The notes beneath the pieces are model-generated. The model had not been told where the DNA came from. It saw only the letters and a list, made by a program, of their open reading frames with translations, and did not search any database. This document shows positions 42,884 through 54,055 of a stretch of 64,000 nucleotides of DNA, piece after piece. The stretch is taken from the NCBI RefSeq assembly GCF_030269925.1, contig NC_085129.1, forward strand, positions 13,755,501-13,819,500, in the 5' to 3' direction. Within the stretch, counting starts at the first letter, position 1. Each line of letters starts with the position of its first letter. The position numbers and the translations under genes were made by a program. The DNA comes from Bombyx mori (taxonomy: Eukaryota; Arthropoda; Insecta; Lepidoptera; Bombycidae).

Positions 42884-44115
42884 CCCCACAAGGGACCAAT
42901 TTGATAATTAAGGGGCGCAATCGCACTAAATTAACATAAAAAATCTGTATTAAAATTATTTTGAATTTGATTTTTTTTAATTTATATTTTGAAATATTAT
43001 TTACTGTATTTTGATAACAAGTTCATAAACATTTCATCCTAAAACTGACTGTTTCATAAGTGAACAAATCAATTTTTAATATAAAAAATTATATATGGGA
43101 GCATAAAAATTTTAGAAACGTCACAGTCGGGTATGGTACAAAAAAGTTTGGGAAAAACTGAGTTACACGATTTGAACATCAAAACAAAGCAAAACCTACA
43201 TACAGAGGTCTAGTTTGCACTTAAGCGTTTCAAAAATATACTTCATACTTTTAAATGAACGGTTCAAAATAAATATAAAAAAAGACAATCTTATTACACT
43301 GCTACTAACAAACTAATAAAATTTTATTTAATCAACCCGAAGACGCAGATGCCATTTGGTGCCATTAAACTGAAATAGACTGGATCGTAACGCCCCTAAC
43401 TGCTACCTACATTTAATTATGATCTCTGAACGTATAAAACTAGAAATATCTTAATGGGCATCCGGACAGCAATTACGAAACAATCTTGAAAGTAGTTAAA
43501 ACTGATCCTTATTAAATTCAAACGACCATTCAATAAATATTGTGAAATATTTATGTGTAAAACATTTAAACCCATTCAATATAGTTTGACAATAAAAAAT
43601 TAAAAAAAAGCACATCTCATAGGTAGCTTTATTAAGTTTATTATCTTTGATCGCGTCAATGGCTTAAAGGACTCGTTACCAGGGCAGTAAATCGTCAGAT
43701 TTTTTTTTTATCCGCTATGTATTTTTGGCGGGAACGCGAGGAGCCAAGTTTTGTGATATATTCAGTGTTTCTTCAGGTTTAAATGTGTAATACCACCGTA
43801 GCTTGTTAACTTATTATTAAAATTAAATACTGCCGATGAACAGATCTTCCAAAAAGCTCTACGTGTGTGTCATTAACAAACTACAATTTTACTAACACTA
43901 TAATTTATTCATCCCAAATGATTAGTCTAATAAAATTAATCAACTTCATCTTATTTCGCTTCGTATCATTATTCATGTAACAGAATATAATAACAATAAC
44001 ACTTGGCCTAAAAGTCGCGTTACTGGAAATAAAATCTTTTAAAAAAAGCAGAGCATCACACCGATGACACGTGACTTATATTGTCAGATGTCATGGTTGT
44101 GTTATATTGTTAAAC
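42884..44115. other. AT-rich stretch without a recognised gene
   Basis: Nothing recognised. Confidence 0.4.
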
Positions 44116-44647
44116 TGAAGTACCACTGAAGTAAGAAACCTATGGAAATGAAACGTCAACAAAAAATTCGTGCCACTGTGACGTCATTGGGCCACAAAAC
44201 ATGGCGGTTTTAGTGCTGCCCAGAAGATTTTAATGTTAGTAGGTTTTATCGATAAACGTTCTTGGCTCATTTTATTTTAAATATTGTTGAGTGAATGTAT
44301 TTGTAGAATTTATACTTTAATAGGAAGTAAGTATATTATTATGTGCAAAGATGATAAGATTTAGATATTATGTGAAATCTAAGACGAGTTCGTGCTTCAA
44401 ATTTGCCAAGTAAACGATATGACGATTTTTAAAATTTGCTACACTGATTTTATAAAGTTGTCGTTTGCCGCAAAACATAAAGATATGGCGTAGTACAGTG
44501 CCATCTGCCCATTTCTCGCATGCTGAATGTTATCGTATTTTGAGTACGTGTTTTTCTTAGACTATTACAATCTATTTTAATTGTTTTGCTGACTCTAAAG
44601 TCCGTAACACACTACCGCAGCGCACCTCAAGGAAGGTACGCCGCACC

Positions 44648-44682
44648 ATTTGAATCACTCTCACTTGAGAGTGATTCAAATT
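44648..44682. other. Palindrome in the outer nested transposon copy
   Basis: TTTGAATCACTCTCACTTGAGAGTGATTCAAA is a near-perfect inverted repeat of about 14-bp arms. It is beside the second, GC-rich palindrome (CCTCAAGGAAGGTACG region). Copy C keeps only the first in a damaged form (45600-45625), and copy A only the second. Confidence 0.75.
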
Positions 44683-45229
44683 TTAAACTTATCAAGGGAC
44701 CGCCTGATAAAAAAAAACACCTACAGAACATTTATTCGTTAATAAAATTACAAACGTCATTCCTTGTGACTTCCTCTCTAAAATCACTTAATTATTAAAT
44801 ATTTAACGAGTTGACAATAGTGTTTTACTCACTGCGGAATAAAACTATTTTATTTAAATAGTTCCGAAGAGATTTTGTCGGTAGCCTTTTTCCTGAAATA
44901 TCTAAACAGAATGTCTAAATATGTTTTGATGACATATTTTAAAGAGGTATTTATGATTAATGTCACGATCAATAGATTCCGACCGAAAAATGGAACATGA
45001 ATATACGTATATATCTCCGTCTCCGTCTAATGAGGCCGAAAATCCGCCATGTTTTGCGCACCAAATGTCATTGTCACGTCAGTTCGGCCGTGTGTTTTGG
45101 GTTTTACATTATTTATTGACTTTGATATCGATTTAATATGATTGCTTAAATAAAATTTCTTATTTTATCATGCTTAAAACATACAAAAATAATAATTAAA
45201 ACATATTTTATAGGATCTCAAGAAAGTCG

Positions 45230-45442
45230 ATGTCCCAAAACCATTTTCTATATATATTTAAATTCATTATGAAACCCTCATCCGAAAAATCGGACACCAT
45301 TATTCGGTCGGAATCTATTGATCCTGACACCAATCATAAATACCTCTTATTAAAATATGTCATCAAAACATATTTAGACATTCTGCTTAGATATTTCGGG
45401 AAAAAGGATACCGACAAAATCTCTTCGGAACTATTTAAATAA
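45230..45442 (+). pseudogene. Conserved exon-like frame inside transposon copy C
   Basis: Seventy codons ending LLKYVIKTYLDILLRYFGKK then DTDKISSELFK. The ending is nearly the same as in copy A (30560-30682), while the first part differs because copy A has an extra TTATACACTTAATATATTTG-type insertion. Inferred transposase C-terminus. Catalytic residues are not visible. Confidence 0.45.
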
Positions 45443-46578
45443 AATAATTTTATTCCGTAGTGAGTAAAACCCTATTGTAAATTCGTTAAATATTTAATAA
45501 TTAACTGATTTTAGAACAAGGAATTACGTTTGTAATTAATTAATAAATGTTCTGTAGGTGTTTTTTTTTATCACGCGGTCTCTTGATAAGTTTAAAACTT
45601 GAATCACTCTCAAGCGAGAGTGTGTTACGGACTTTAGGTCAGCAAAACAATTAAAATAGATTGTAGTAGTCTAAGAAAAACACGTACTCAAAATACGATA
45701 ACATTTAGCATTCTAGAAACGGGCAGATGGCACTGTACTACGCCATATCTTTGTTTTGCGACAAACGACAACTTTATAAAATCAGTGTAGCAACTTTTAA
45801 AAATCATCATATCGTTTACTTCGCAAATTCGAAGGACGAACTTGTCTTAGATTTCACCCATCTAAATCATATCATATTTGCACATAACAATATACCTACT
45901 TACTTCCCATTAAAGTATAAATTCTACAAATAAATAATACTCAACAATATTTAAAATAAAATGAGCCAAGAACGTTTATCGATAAAACCTGATAACATTG
46001 AAATCTTTTGTACAGCACTAAAACCGCCATGTTTTGTGGTCAGATGACGTCACAGTGGCACGAATTTTTGGTTGACGTTTCATTTCCATAGGTTTCCTAC
46101 TTCAGTGGGATTTTCGGCCTCATTAGACGGAGACGGAGACATTTACGTATATTCATGTTTCATTTTATGTACGCACTGAAATACTGTTATATTGTTTTCC
46201 TGCGAGTTAAAGTGCTGAGTAAGAACGAGATAGATATATGTTTATGTGTGTGCCTTCAAAATGGGTGCTATTTATATAAGCAATTGTACGTATAGAACAA
46301 TATGTCGTGTCCCTACTTTAAAGGTCTATGTGAAGTACCTATTACTTTAAAAGTCTATGGTTATATAAAAATTATAAAATCTATATTTATGTAGGTTTCG
46401 GCCCCAAATGACGTTACATGCGATAAAGTTGTTACCAGGTAAAACGAATTAGGGCGTGCTTGCTATAAAGGTAAAAAAGTCTATAAACTACAATTGAATA
46501 CTTGACATTATTAACTGACCAATTTGTGGGTACGTAATGTTGGTTTGGTTTGTCTTATTTTGTGTTTTATTACTAACA

Positions 46579-46867
46579 ACTAGCTGACCCGGCAGACTTC
46601 GTAGTGCCTCAATCGATAAATAAAAGATCTAAACTTTTGTATAAAATAAACTTGAGACAAACAAAAGGAATCCGTCCGAAGGGGGACACATCAAAGGGAA
46701 AACAAAATTGTTATTTTTATTTAATTCCGACCATTTTCATATTTTTCTACCTTTTAAACATTCTCTGGACTTCCACAAGTAATTCAAGACCAAAATTAGC
46801 CAAATCGGTCCATCCGTTCTCGAGTTTTAGCGAGACTAATGAACAGCAATTCATTTTTATATATAAT
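46579..46867 (-). mobile_element. Helitron-like element, family B, copy 2
   Basis: Left ACTAGCTGACCCGGCAGACT (reverse end CTAGT), inside AGCCAAATCGGTCCATCCGT and CTCGAGTTTTAGCGAGACTA, right TTCATTTTTATATATAATAA. It has the best preserved 3' terminus of the family. Confidence 0.7.
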
Positions 46868-47539
46868 AACTAACAATAATTTAGTATAACTTAATAAGGA
46901 AAGCTATTTGTAGTATTAACCGAAATATCGCTTAAATCAAATAGCTTTTCACTCCTAGATATATGTATACCACAAGAAAACTATCTTACTACTTGTGTGT
47001 TAGATTAGGACTTATAAAGTTTTAACATCGTTCATTTTAGAACGAAACATCAAATTTTTCATATTCGTAAGCGCGGCCGTGACAACAAGGCTGTTTGACA
47101 ATTAATAAAAGTCAGGAAATATTATCTCAAGTTTGTACCGTGGCGGATTGTATTCCGTTTATTATTACATATTATTATTTTTATTTTGACTTATAAACGA
47201 AACGTAATTTGATCATTTGATTTTATTGCGGAAATAAAAAACCAATAAAAGAATTGGTCGTTGTTCGTTCATTATGACATTACAGTTCGCAAGAGACACC
47301 GAATCGGAAACTCGCTCAGGCAAGCACCTGTTCAGATTAAAACCTATTACAAAATAAGGGTAAATAGAGCATTCGTAATCACAGTCCTTGAACAGCGAAA
47401 CAATCGGCCATTCTTCATGATTTTCTTCAAAACCAAAACAAAGCATTTGAATAAGAATGAAGAAAGTGAAAACTCATTAGCCAGAGGCGAGCAGTAATGA
47501 ACCGTTTGTCCTACAAAGTGATGTTTGCTCAAAGAAAAT
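46868..47539. other. Stretch without a recognised gene
   Basis: Overlapping short frames on both strands at 47213-47497 have no recognisable family. Confidence 0.3.
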
Positions 47540-47960
47540 TGCGCGTACAGTCGCGTGACGCTTCGCTCCGCTAGTGCGAACTGTGACTTGTGAGCATAAG
47601 GCGCCGCTACTGTTAGGTTGGCAATAAGAACCCATGGATATATAAAAAAAAAGTGTGTGTGTCCGCTCCGACGCACGACTAGAGTTTACTGGATATAAAA
47701 AATTAAACGAAACAATACGAGAAATAGTTCTATATTACGACAACACGATACACTACAGATTATTAACAAATTAACGAGACACAAAACAAACGACTAACAA
47801 ATATATGAAAATACAATAATGAGAGAAACGCGCGATCAGTACGAGGCTTTGTGGCGGACTGCCGGCGCAGCAGCCCGGCGTCACCTGCGATAACGCGGCC
47901 GCGCGTTGGCTCCTGATTGGCGCGCGCACGCATCACGCAATCAGGAGCCAATCAGGCGCA
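47540..47960. other. CpG-rich patch with a perfect 14-bp inverted repeat
   Basis: CpG density rises sharply (TGCGCGTACAGTCGCGTGAC, TAACGCGGCCGCGCGTTGGC). TTGGCTCCTGATTG (47906-47919) and CAATCAGGAGCCAA (47938-47951) are perfect inverted repeats around an 18-nt GC-rich loop. Each arm carries CCAAT-like motifs. It could be a promoter region or the end of an unknown element. No transcript start was identified. Confidence 0.45.
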
Positions 47961-48689
47961 TAACGCATTTCGTGTGACATGCTAGTACGATTTTGGTCCC
48001 CATAATTTTCATACCCCGGGCCTATATATGTAAATCGATTCTTAAGGAGTAAACTCCAAAAAAAAATTTGTCAATTATAAATCTTTTTTAATCTGTGTTC
48101 GTTTTCTCGGCCACTCCAATGTAATATGTTCTATGGGTAGTTGTTCTATGGAAAGGCCAAATTATTGAAGTGAAACTTCTTTAGGTCCTGCGCGTTGACA
48201 GTAAAATTTAACTCGCGACAGATTCGTTACGGCTAGAGAGAAAAGATACAATTTAGGACGAGTGAGAGTGAGAAAATAGACCGAACGTCTTGCGAAAGAC
48301 TCGACCTTGGAGAGTGGTAGAAAGCGAGCTAGGTCGTTTCTTTTATATACATTCTGTTTACGGGCGTCGGCCAATAGATGTCTTGTTATTAGTTTCTCAT
48401 TGCTCCTGCAGATGGCAGTAACATATTAACTATCTTATACATTATTTTTAATGAAGGCTTAAAAATATGTATATTTTTCTATTTATAATTTGAAATATAT
48501 ATATAGAAATGGTGAAGTGGTCGTTTCTCTGATACACAGCATTCCCTTATTACAAGAGAAATTTGATTTAAGGATGAAAAATGAAGAAAACGACAATACT
48601 ACACAACCCAAAAAACTTTTAGAAAAAGAAGGATCTTATAAATTTATCTTCTCATTGCATTAGTATTATAATACTACACTGGTTGTTAA
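47961..48689. other. Stretch without a recognised gene
   Basis: 48155-48420 (GAAGTGAAACTTCTTTAGG, CGAGTGAGAGTGAGAAAATA, CTCCTGCAGATGGCAG) looks like a dispersed moth repeat from memory. There is no second copy in the window to prove it. Confidence 0.3.
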
Positions 48690-48817
48690 TCGCGGCTTCG
48701 CTCGCATAGTCAATAGTGTCCCGTGAGAATGAGATATTTTTTTCGGAATAAAAGGTAGCCTATATCGCCCTAGTCTAGTACTATCACTAAACTACACATT
48801 CATAATATTAGTATGGA
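48690..48817 (-). mobile_element. Short Helitron-like element
   Basis: TAATCGCGGCTTCGCTCGCA on the left (reverse of GCGAGCGAAGCCGCG) and CATAATATTAGTATGGATAT on the right (reverse of a TCCATACTAATATTATG start), with AAAAGGTAGCCTATATCGCC inside. Confidence 0.6.
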
Positions 48818-49129
48818 TATGGAAATTAAACCTTTGACCTTTGATTTTAAAATTAAATTTAGACATTTTCAAATGCTTACGAATAATATTCGACATATTT
48901 CCTGTTGTATTCTTTGCAACATTTCTTGACAAAAGTCGTCTTATAATTGACATTTTACAAAATGGCGGCCCCAATATCGACCGCGTGAAAACATGCCAAG
49001 CATCGTACAAATCAGTTGTAAAAGTAAACATTTAATCAGTGACGCATTACGGCATTATCATCTTAAATAAACATATACGTACATACGTATGTATTATACA
49101 AACTAATTATAAATATTTTGAATTAATTA

Positions 49130-49490
49130 AAGCTACTTTTACGGTTTAATCTCGCTTTATTATCATTACATACGCTAGCTAGCATATCCCTCTAAGATTA
49201 GGTAACAAAAAATAATTACATTATTTCTGATATTTCGAATACTTTGCAGCTATAACGGACGGCTAAGTACAATAAGTAATAATATTATGTTGATATGACT
49301 AAGGTATAATAATATTTACAGTTACAACAACTATGATTTAAGGATAAATAAAACAGTTATGAGAAGTAGGTAGAATCTATTTGATTCTCGTGTCTGTGTG
49401 TCGTACAGTTAAATTTAGGGCTCGTGAAAACCGAAGATATTTCTATTTAGAATTAATTAAATATTCATAGTTTACAAGGTGATTTGTTTT
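49130..49490. repeat. Dispersed repeat, copy 1 (partner 59038-59290)
   Basis: Shares ACTTTTACGGTTTAATCTCG, CAACTATGATTTAAGGATAA then ATAAAAC, TTTGATTCTCGTGTC and AAATATTCATA in the same order with 59038-59290. The interior spacing differs by about 100 bp. No coding frame, family unknown. Confidence 0.5.
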
Positions 49491-49505
49491 AGACTCATAA
49501 AAAGA

Positions 49506-49590
49506 GCCTATTTCTGCCTTGAAGCAAACGTATCAGACGGTGACTCCAGTATTCACGTTACGATGTGTCTTCCTGTGACCACTTAAGAAA
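49506..49590 (+). repeat. Decayed BMC1/BmSE-type trace
   Basis: GCCTATTTCTGCCTTGAAGC and TGTGACCACTTAAG recall the tail, with large losses. Low certainty. Confidence 0.3.
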
Positions 49591-50888
49591 GCTCTAAAAA
49601 GTCTGGTCATAAAACTACGCTGTACCGACCTCGTCTGCTGGAAAAATAATAGTAAATCCTAGAGATTCCCTTGAACTCCCTTACTTCATTCACGAAACAA
49701 AAAACACATAACTTACGACTTACGACCCAGCAGAGTTCATTCACATCGGTCAATTGAGTAATCTTTTGTTACATCAATAGGGACCCGCACCAAGACAAAT
49801 TGTCAGTTAACCCTTGGCTATAATTGATTTATGTTCACAATAAATTGGATCGCTACTCGGAACTAGACTGTGTTTTGTGACTGCACATAGGCAGATGGTC
49901 TCAGGACCTACCTCATGTTGAGTGGTTATTGAAACCACGAGTAAGAACAATTTAAACAATGTGATAATGGGGCTGTATTGTTTTAGTGCTGTTCCAATCT
50001 GTAAAACGGACACATGACTGCTTTGTGACAGCAGCATATAGAATTACGATATCTGCCGTCACTAATTGTATTCTACCATAATTTTTTTCCAATTATTTTC
50101 AAGTACACTGGCCACCCCGAACCGTTAATTAAATTGCTCTAAACACCGAAAGCAATCGCGAATCGTGAATGTAAATATGTTCAATGTCATCGGCCCAAGT
50201 GTCAGATTCACTTTGTTGTAAAGCTGTACAAATACTGTTGAAATGTGACACCTCCCTGCAATATAGGATCGACGCCTCTACCACAGAACACATAATCGTG
50301 GTAGACACACCGCCACGAAAATTGGCGCCGCGATTGGAAGCCTGATTTAAAAAAGAAAAACTACCACATAATAATATTATAAACTCTACATATAGTAGTA
50401 GGTATTGTTGGTAACATTGAATATTTTGGCTTCGAAACGCAAAATACTTCTTTTGGGTAAATTAAATTTACGGAGATTTGCATAAAAATAAATAATTGTT
50501 AGTTTTTATTTGTATTTTTAAACTGAGTACCTATACAAACAGAACAAACAGACAATTGCCCACGCGATTTCTAAAGCTTTTGTCTTGTCAAAACAAATTC
50601 AAAGTGACATATGATGAACGTCAAATTTACATGAAAATATTCCGTCATTTAAAACATTGTATGGTTTTTGTCTTCACACATCCTCCGTGTGGCGGCTGCA
50701 ATGAATTATGAAATCAGCTGTGAGTAGATCGTCACATGCTTAATGAATTCAAAGCGATTTCCGATACCCGCACGAATGCATTTTGAGAAGGCGGCACGAC
50801 ATGAGAACCCTCTCATCGTAGCCGCTGGAAATTACATACCCGACCCAGTAGACCGAATGGTAAACCGTCGACGTCGCCCAAAGCACGT
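49591..50888. other. Stretch without a recognised gene
   Basis: Nothing recognised. Short frames near 50496 and 50743 have no visible family. Confidence 0.35.
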
Positions 50889-51200
50889 AATTACGGATCC
50901 TCCTGATCCATTAACGGTGCTTTTAGGCACCACAAGCACCGGTCACCGTCCTCGTCGAACCCGTCGCTTGCGACGAAGGGCTCGACGAGCGAATTAACCC
51001 ACAGACACAGCCCACTGAGTTTCTTGGCGGATCTTCTCAGTGGGTCGCGTTTCCGATCCGGAGGTAGATTCTGCGAAGCACTGCTCTTGCTAGGGTCAGT
51101 GTTAGCAACTCTCCGATTGAGCCCCGCGAGCTCACCTACAAACGTTAGGGTGAAGCTGAAATAGCCTCTCAAGGCTATCAGAACAGGTAGGGAAAAAAAA
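50889..51200 (+). repeat. Bm1-type SINE, nearly full length, well preserved
   Basis: ATTACGGATCCTCCTGATCC at the 5' end, TTAGGCACCACAAGCACCGG, GATCTTCTCAGTGGGTCGCG, GGGTCAGTGTTAGCAACTCT, and the A-rich end AACAGGTAGGGAAAAAAAAA. Among the best-kept copies here, it can serve as the local reference. Confidence 0.88.
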
Positions 51201-51349
51201 AGAAGCGAATATTGTTTCCGTTGCGTGCATCTATGATTTAGCTAAAAAGCTAGAACTAGAGTATAAACAACTTTGAGGCGCATTGCTTTACTAAAACGAC
51301 ATGAATGGTGATCTTAACAAATCATTATTCCTTATCTTTCAACGGAGTT

Positions 51350-51600
51350 AGGACGTATTGGTAGATATTTGGAGGTTTAACGAGGATGGGAAGATCTTCC
51401 ACAGAGTGAGTGATATACCTCGGCAGACCGTCGTCGGTCCGAATGTTGTTGTTCGGAACTCTTATAAATATATACCTATACAGGCTTATCTTGAAAATAT
51501 CATAAGCGAGATTCAGGCATCTGTCAAATATCTTGTGTTGTACGATGACTACCGCCACAGATACTGCCCACCCCATGTACATATTTCTGTCGTGACGTAG
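51350..51600 (+). pseudogene. Short conserved coding relic, family unknown (copy 2)
   Basis: Eighty codons starting MVDIWRFNEDGKIFHRVSD with GPNVVVRNSYKYIPIQAY and ISEIQASVKYLVLYDDYRHR. It is homologous in frame to the minus-strand relic at 24237-24443. A short piece (GCCTGAATCTCACTGACAAA, 52645-52665) may be a third trace. No signal peptide, metal-binding or catalytic pattern was noticed. I do not recognise the protein. Confidence 0.45.
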
Positions 51601-51696
51601 TTTGAAACTTCGACTTTATGTCCCATAACTCACGTTATAACGTCTATGTGTTCTGGAATCCAACTAAGACCAGCTGCACTCCTGAGTACGCAGTAA

Positions 51697-51910
51697 AACC
51701 ATACTAATATTATAAACCTATGTTTGTTTGTCCTTCTATCCGAAACGAAGCAATGGATTTATATTATTTTTTTAAAAGCGATGGTAGTAAGTCACTATGG
51801 TGACATAGTCTGTTTTTTTGTCCCGAAGAAACATCTCATTCTCACGGAAAGCTACACTGATACTCTTTCTTAAACACGCATGCGAAGCCGCGGGTAACAA
51901 TATTAGTATC
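51697..51910 (+). mobile_element. Helitron-like element, decayed 3' end
   Basis: CCATACTAATATTATAAACC, TTTGTTTGTCCTTCTATCCG, GAAGCAATGGATTTATATTA and, near the end, CATGCGAAGCCGCGGGTAAC. The terminal CTAGT is replaced by AATATTAG. Confidence 0.6.
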
Positions 51911-52121
51911 AAACGATTATCCGTAACTCCGAGAACGGTCTCTTTAAGTTCTGTGTTGACACTGATGATGATTATTATGATGTGGCATAATATTTACAAT
52001 ACATTTCCTCTCTCAAGAGCCTACAAAAGAAGATAGATGATACAGTAGCGGGATGTTATAGGAGCTTTAACCCTTTAACGGGTTGCGTGCCCATTTATTA
52101 TCATTAAACATTATTACCAAA

Positions 52122-52154
52122 GCGAACCGGATACTGTTTAGTATCCCGGTTCGC
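52122..52154. other. Hairpin with 14-bp stem
   Basis: GCGAACCGGATACT and AGTATCCCGGTTCGC pair around a GTTT loop with one bulged C. Its role is unknown. Confidence 0.65.
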
Positions 52155-52909
52155 GTCAAGCCCGGTTAGATAATATTTGAAAGCGCTAAGCGTGACGTAA
52201 CATAATGAAATTCACTTTTCCTGTCGACATTCGCCGTGTTTTGCTAAGGTGTGTCAAATATTAGAACCTGTGGACGTATAGTTTGTCTTAGCGAAAATAA
52301 TATGCACTTTCTTCTTAGTCACATACTTCATTGATTCATCCTTGAAATGGGCGCAACCATCTTTAAAGTCACGTGAACTCGTGGAATATTGATAGATAAG
52401 GTATTTTGTAACGATCTGCTATTAAAAAAACACAAACGCCTCTGAATCATCATTACTCTTTACGCTTCAGTTCTACAAGATATTGTCTTGTCTTCACGAC
52501 ATCAGTAGAAAAAACTGTCTACACTTAAGCAACGGTAGTCTTTAAAACCAAATTGTTTATTATTTGACTGTTTATGACTTTGACTGTATTATCTTCAAAA
52601 CTACACGAGTCTGATGCTTTATTTACGAGTAAAACGATGGTTTGCCTGAATCTCACTGACAAATGTGTTGTGAGGCGAAAATATTGTTTATATGTATTAC
52701 CATAAAGTAATACGACATTATATTTGTAGCTGATATATTATTATAGTTATAATAATATGTTAGCATAACAAACGAGACACTTAGGCTTTTTTCTTCATTT
52801 CTTATATCTCTTCAGGATCTTTCGTCTGTCTTATTGACATAGATCTAATTCTGATCATACTGATCATTTTTTATACTAAATTCAAATACGTTATAAATCA
52901 ACTAGGTAC
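52155..52909. other. Stretch without a recognised gene
   Basis: Nothing beyond the possible short relic at 52645-52665 noted under 51350-51600. Confidence 0.35.
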
Positions 52910-53432
52910 ATATGAGGCCGTCAGCGCAAAAGTGGCCTAAGCTTACCATAGTTACAATGGTTTAAGTTTTCATAAATTAGAATTTGAGTAGGCAAAAAAA
53001 CAAGACGCGCAAAAATAATGTTTACAAAGCCATCTGTGTTATCTATGGGTGAAACTATGGATAGGCCGGTTTTGCATTAAAATTTATTATATTTTAAATA
53101 GCTGACCCGGCAGACTTCGTAGTGCCTTATATAAAATATATAAAATAAACTTAAAACAAATAAAAGGAATCTGTCAGACGGGGGACACTTCAACGGAAAA
53201 ACAAAATCCAAGCATTTTCATATTTATCTACCTTTTAAACCTTCTCTGGACTTCCACAAATAATTTAAGACCAAAATTAGCCGAATCGGTTCTCGGCCGT
53301 TCTCGAGTTTTAGCGAGACTAACGAACAGCAATTAATTTTTATATATATAAGATAAATTGCAATATACATAATTATAAGCATGATTATGAAAAATTGTAG
53401 GTTAGGCCACTTTTGCGCTGACGGCCTCATAT
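52910..53432. mobile_element. MITE copy 2, containing a Helitron-like insertion
   Basis: The ends ATATGAGGCCGTCAGCGCAA and TTGCGCTGACGGCCTCATAT are inverted repeats shared with 393-650. The interior matches up to ATTTTAAAT and resumes at AAATTGCAATA, where 393-650 has ATTAAATAAATTGCAATAC. The 255 bp between are a family B Helitron-like copy. Confidence 0.8.
53100..53354 (-). mobile_element. Helitron-like element, family B, copy 3, nested in a MITE
   Basis: GCTGACCCGGCAGACTTCGT at the left, CGGGGGACACTTCAACGG, GTTCTCGAGTTTTAGCGAGA and AATTAATTTTTATATATATA at the right. The comparison with the empty MITE at 393-650 sets both borders to within a few bases in an AT-rich target without a clear duplication, as expected of a Helitron. 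Confidence 0.75.
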
Positions 53433-53511
53433 TATGAACAATGAATTAATTTTGAGCGTCTCAAATCAACGGCAACGCTATGACGATTTGCCGTGACGAA
53501 AAGCCATAGGC

Positions 53512-53600
53512 CAAACTTCTTCTTGCTTCCTCAATACTGAGGGTCGTGACCACCTGCTCGCAACAAGAGTTTATTACGGACCATTCCACGCCATTTGCCT
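53512..53600 (-). repeat. LINE 3' UTR relic
   Basis: CTTCCTCAATACTGAGGGTC then GTGACCACCTGC is the reverse of the GTGACGGTGGTCACGACCCT region next to the LINE end at 23420. Confidence 0.45.
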
Positions 53601-53917
53601 CTATGTACCGCCAAAACTATACCAAACTAGATTTACAAAAAGCCATTTTAACGTTACGTAATTTTAACGTTTACGCGCACTCATCGGCCACTGTAGGCTA
53701 CACCTATCGCAATCCGAACTTTTGACCTTGCATTCATTTGTAAATTTCTCGTTCATTCACCAGCATCATCTTCGTTATGCGCAACATCCTCTCGTTTCTG
53801 TTGTGTTTGTACACATGTCATAGATTAGAATCGCGAATACTAAATACACGCCGGTTCAATCAGTGCGCGCTGTGAATGCCTTCTTATGTGTTGTATCCAT
53901 GTTTGAATATGGTCGAT

Positions 53918-54055
53918 ATTTTTATTTATTGCATATATGGGTGGACGAGCTCACAGCCCACTTGTTGTTACAACGGCTGCCCCACCCTTTAAACCGAAAC
54001 GCATTACTGCTTCACGGCTGAGATAGGCAGGGTGGTGGTACCTACCCATGCGAAT
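53918..54055 (-). repeat. BMC1/BmSE-type tail, internally deleted
   Basis: GGGTGGACGAGCTCACAGCC joins through CACTTGTTGTT to ACAACGGCTGCCCCACCC, losing about 90 bp, then runs to GGTGGTGGTACCTACCCATG. Confidence 0.8.

Larger units (their letters stand above)
44116..46338 (-). mobile_element. Self-nested copy of the 1354-bp transposon family (B plus C)
   Basis: TGAAGTAC flanks the structure at 44116-44123 and 46331-46338, a perfect 8-bp duplication. The outer minus-strand element has its left end at 46330 (reverse of CATAGACCTTTAAAGTAGGG) and its right end at 44124 (CACTGAAGTAAGAAACC). Inside lies a plus-strand family member ending exactly at CTACTTCAGTG (46108). At 44992/44993 both lose sequence: the outer copy stops at a point matching copy A 30539 and the inner begins at 30212. 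This is best read as insertion of one copy into another, followed by a deletion. Confidence 0.8.
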
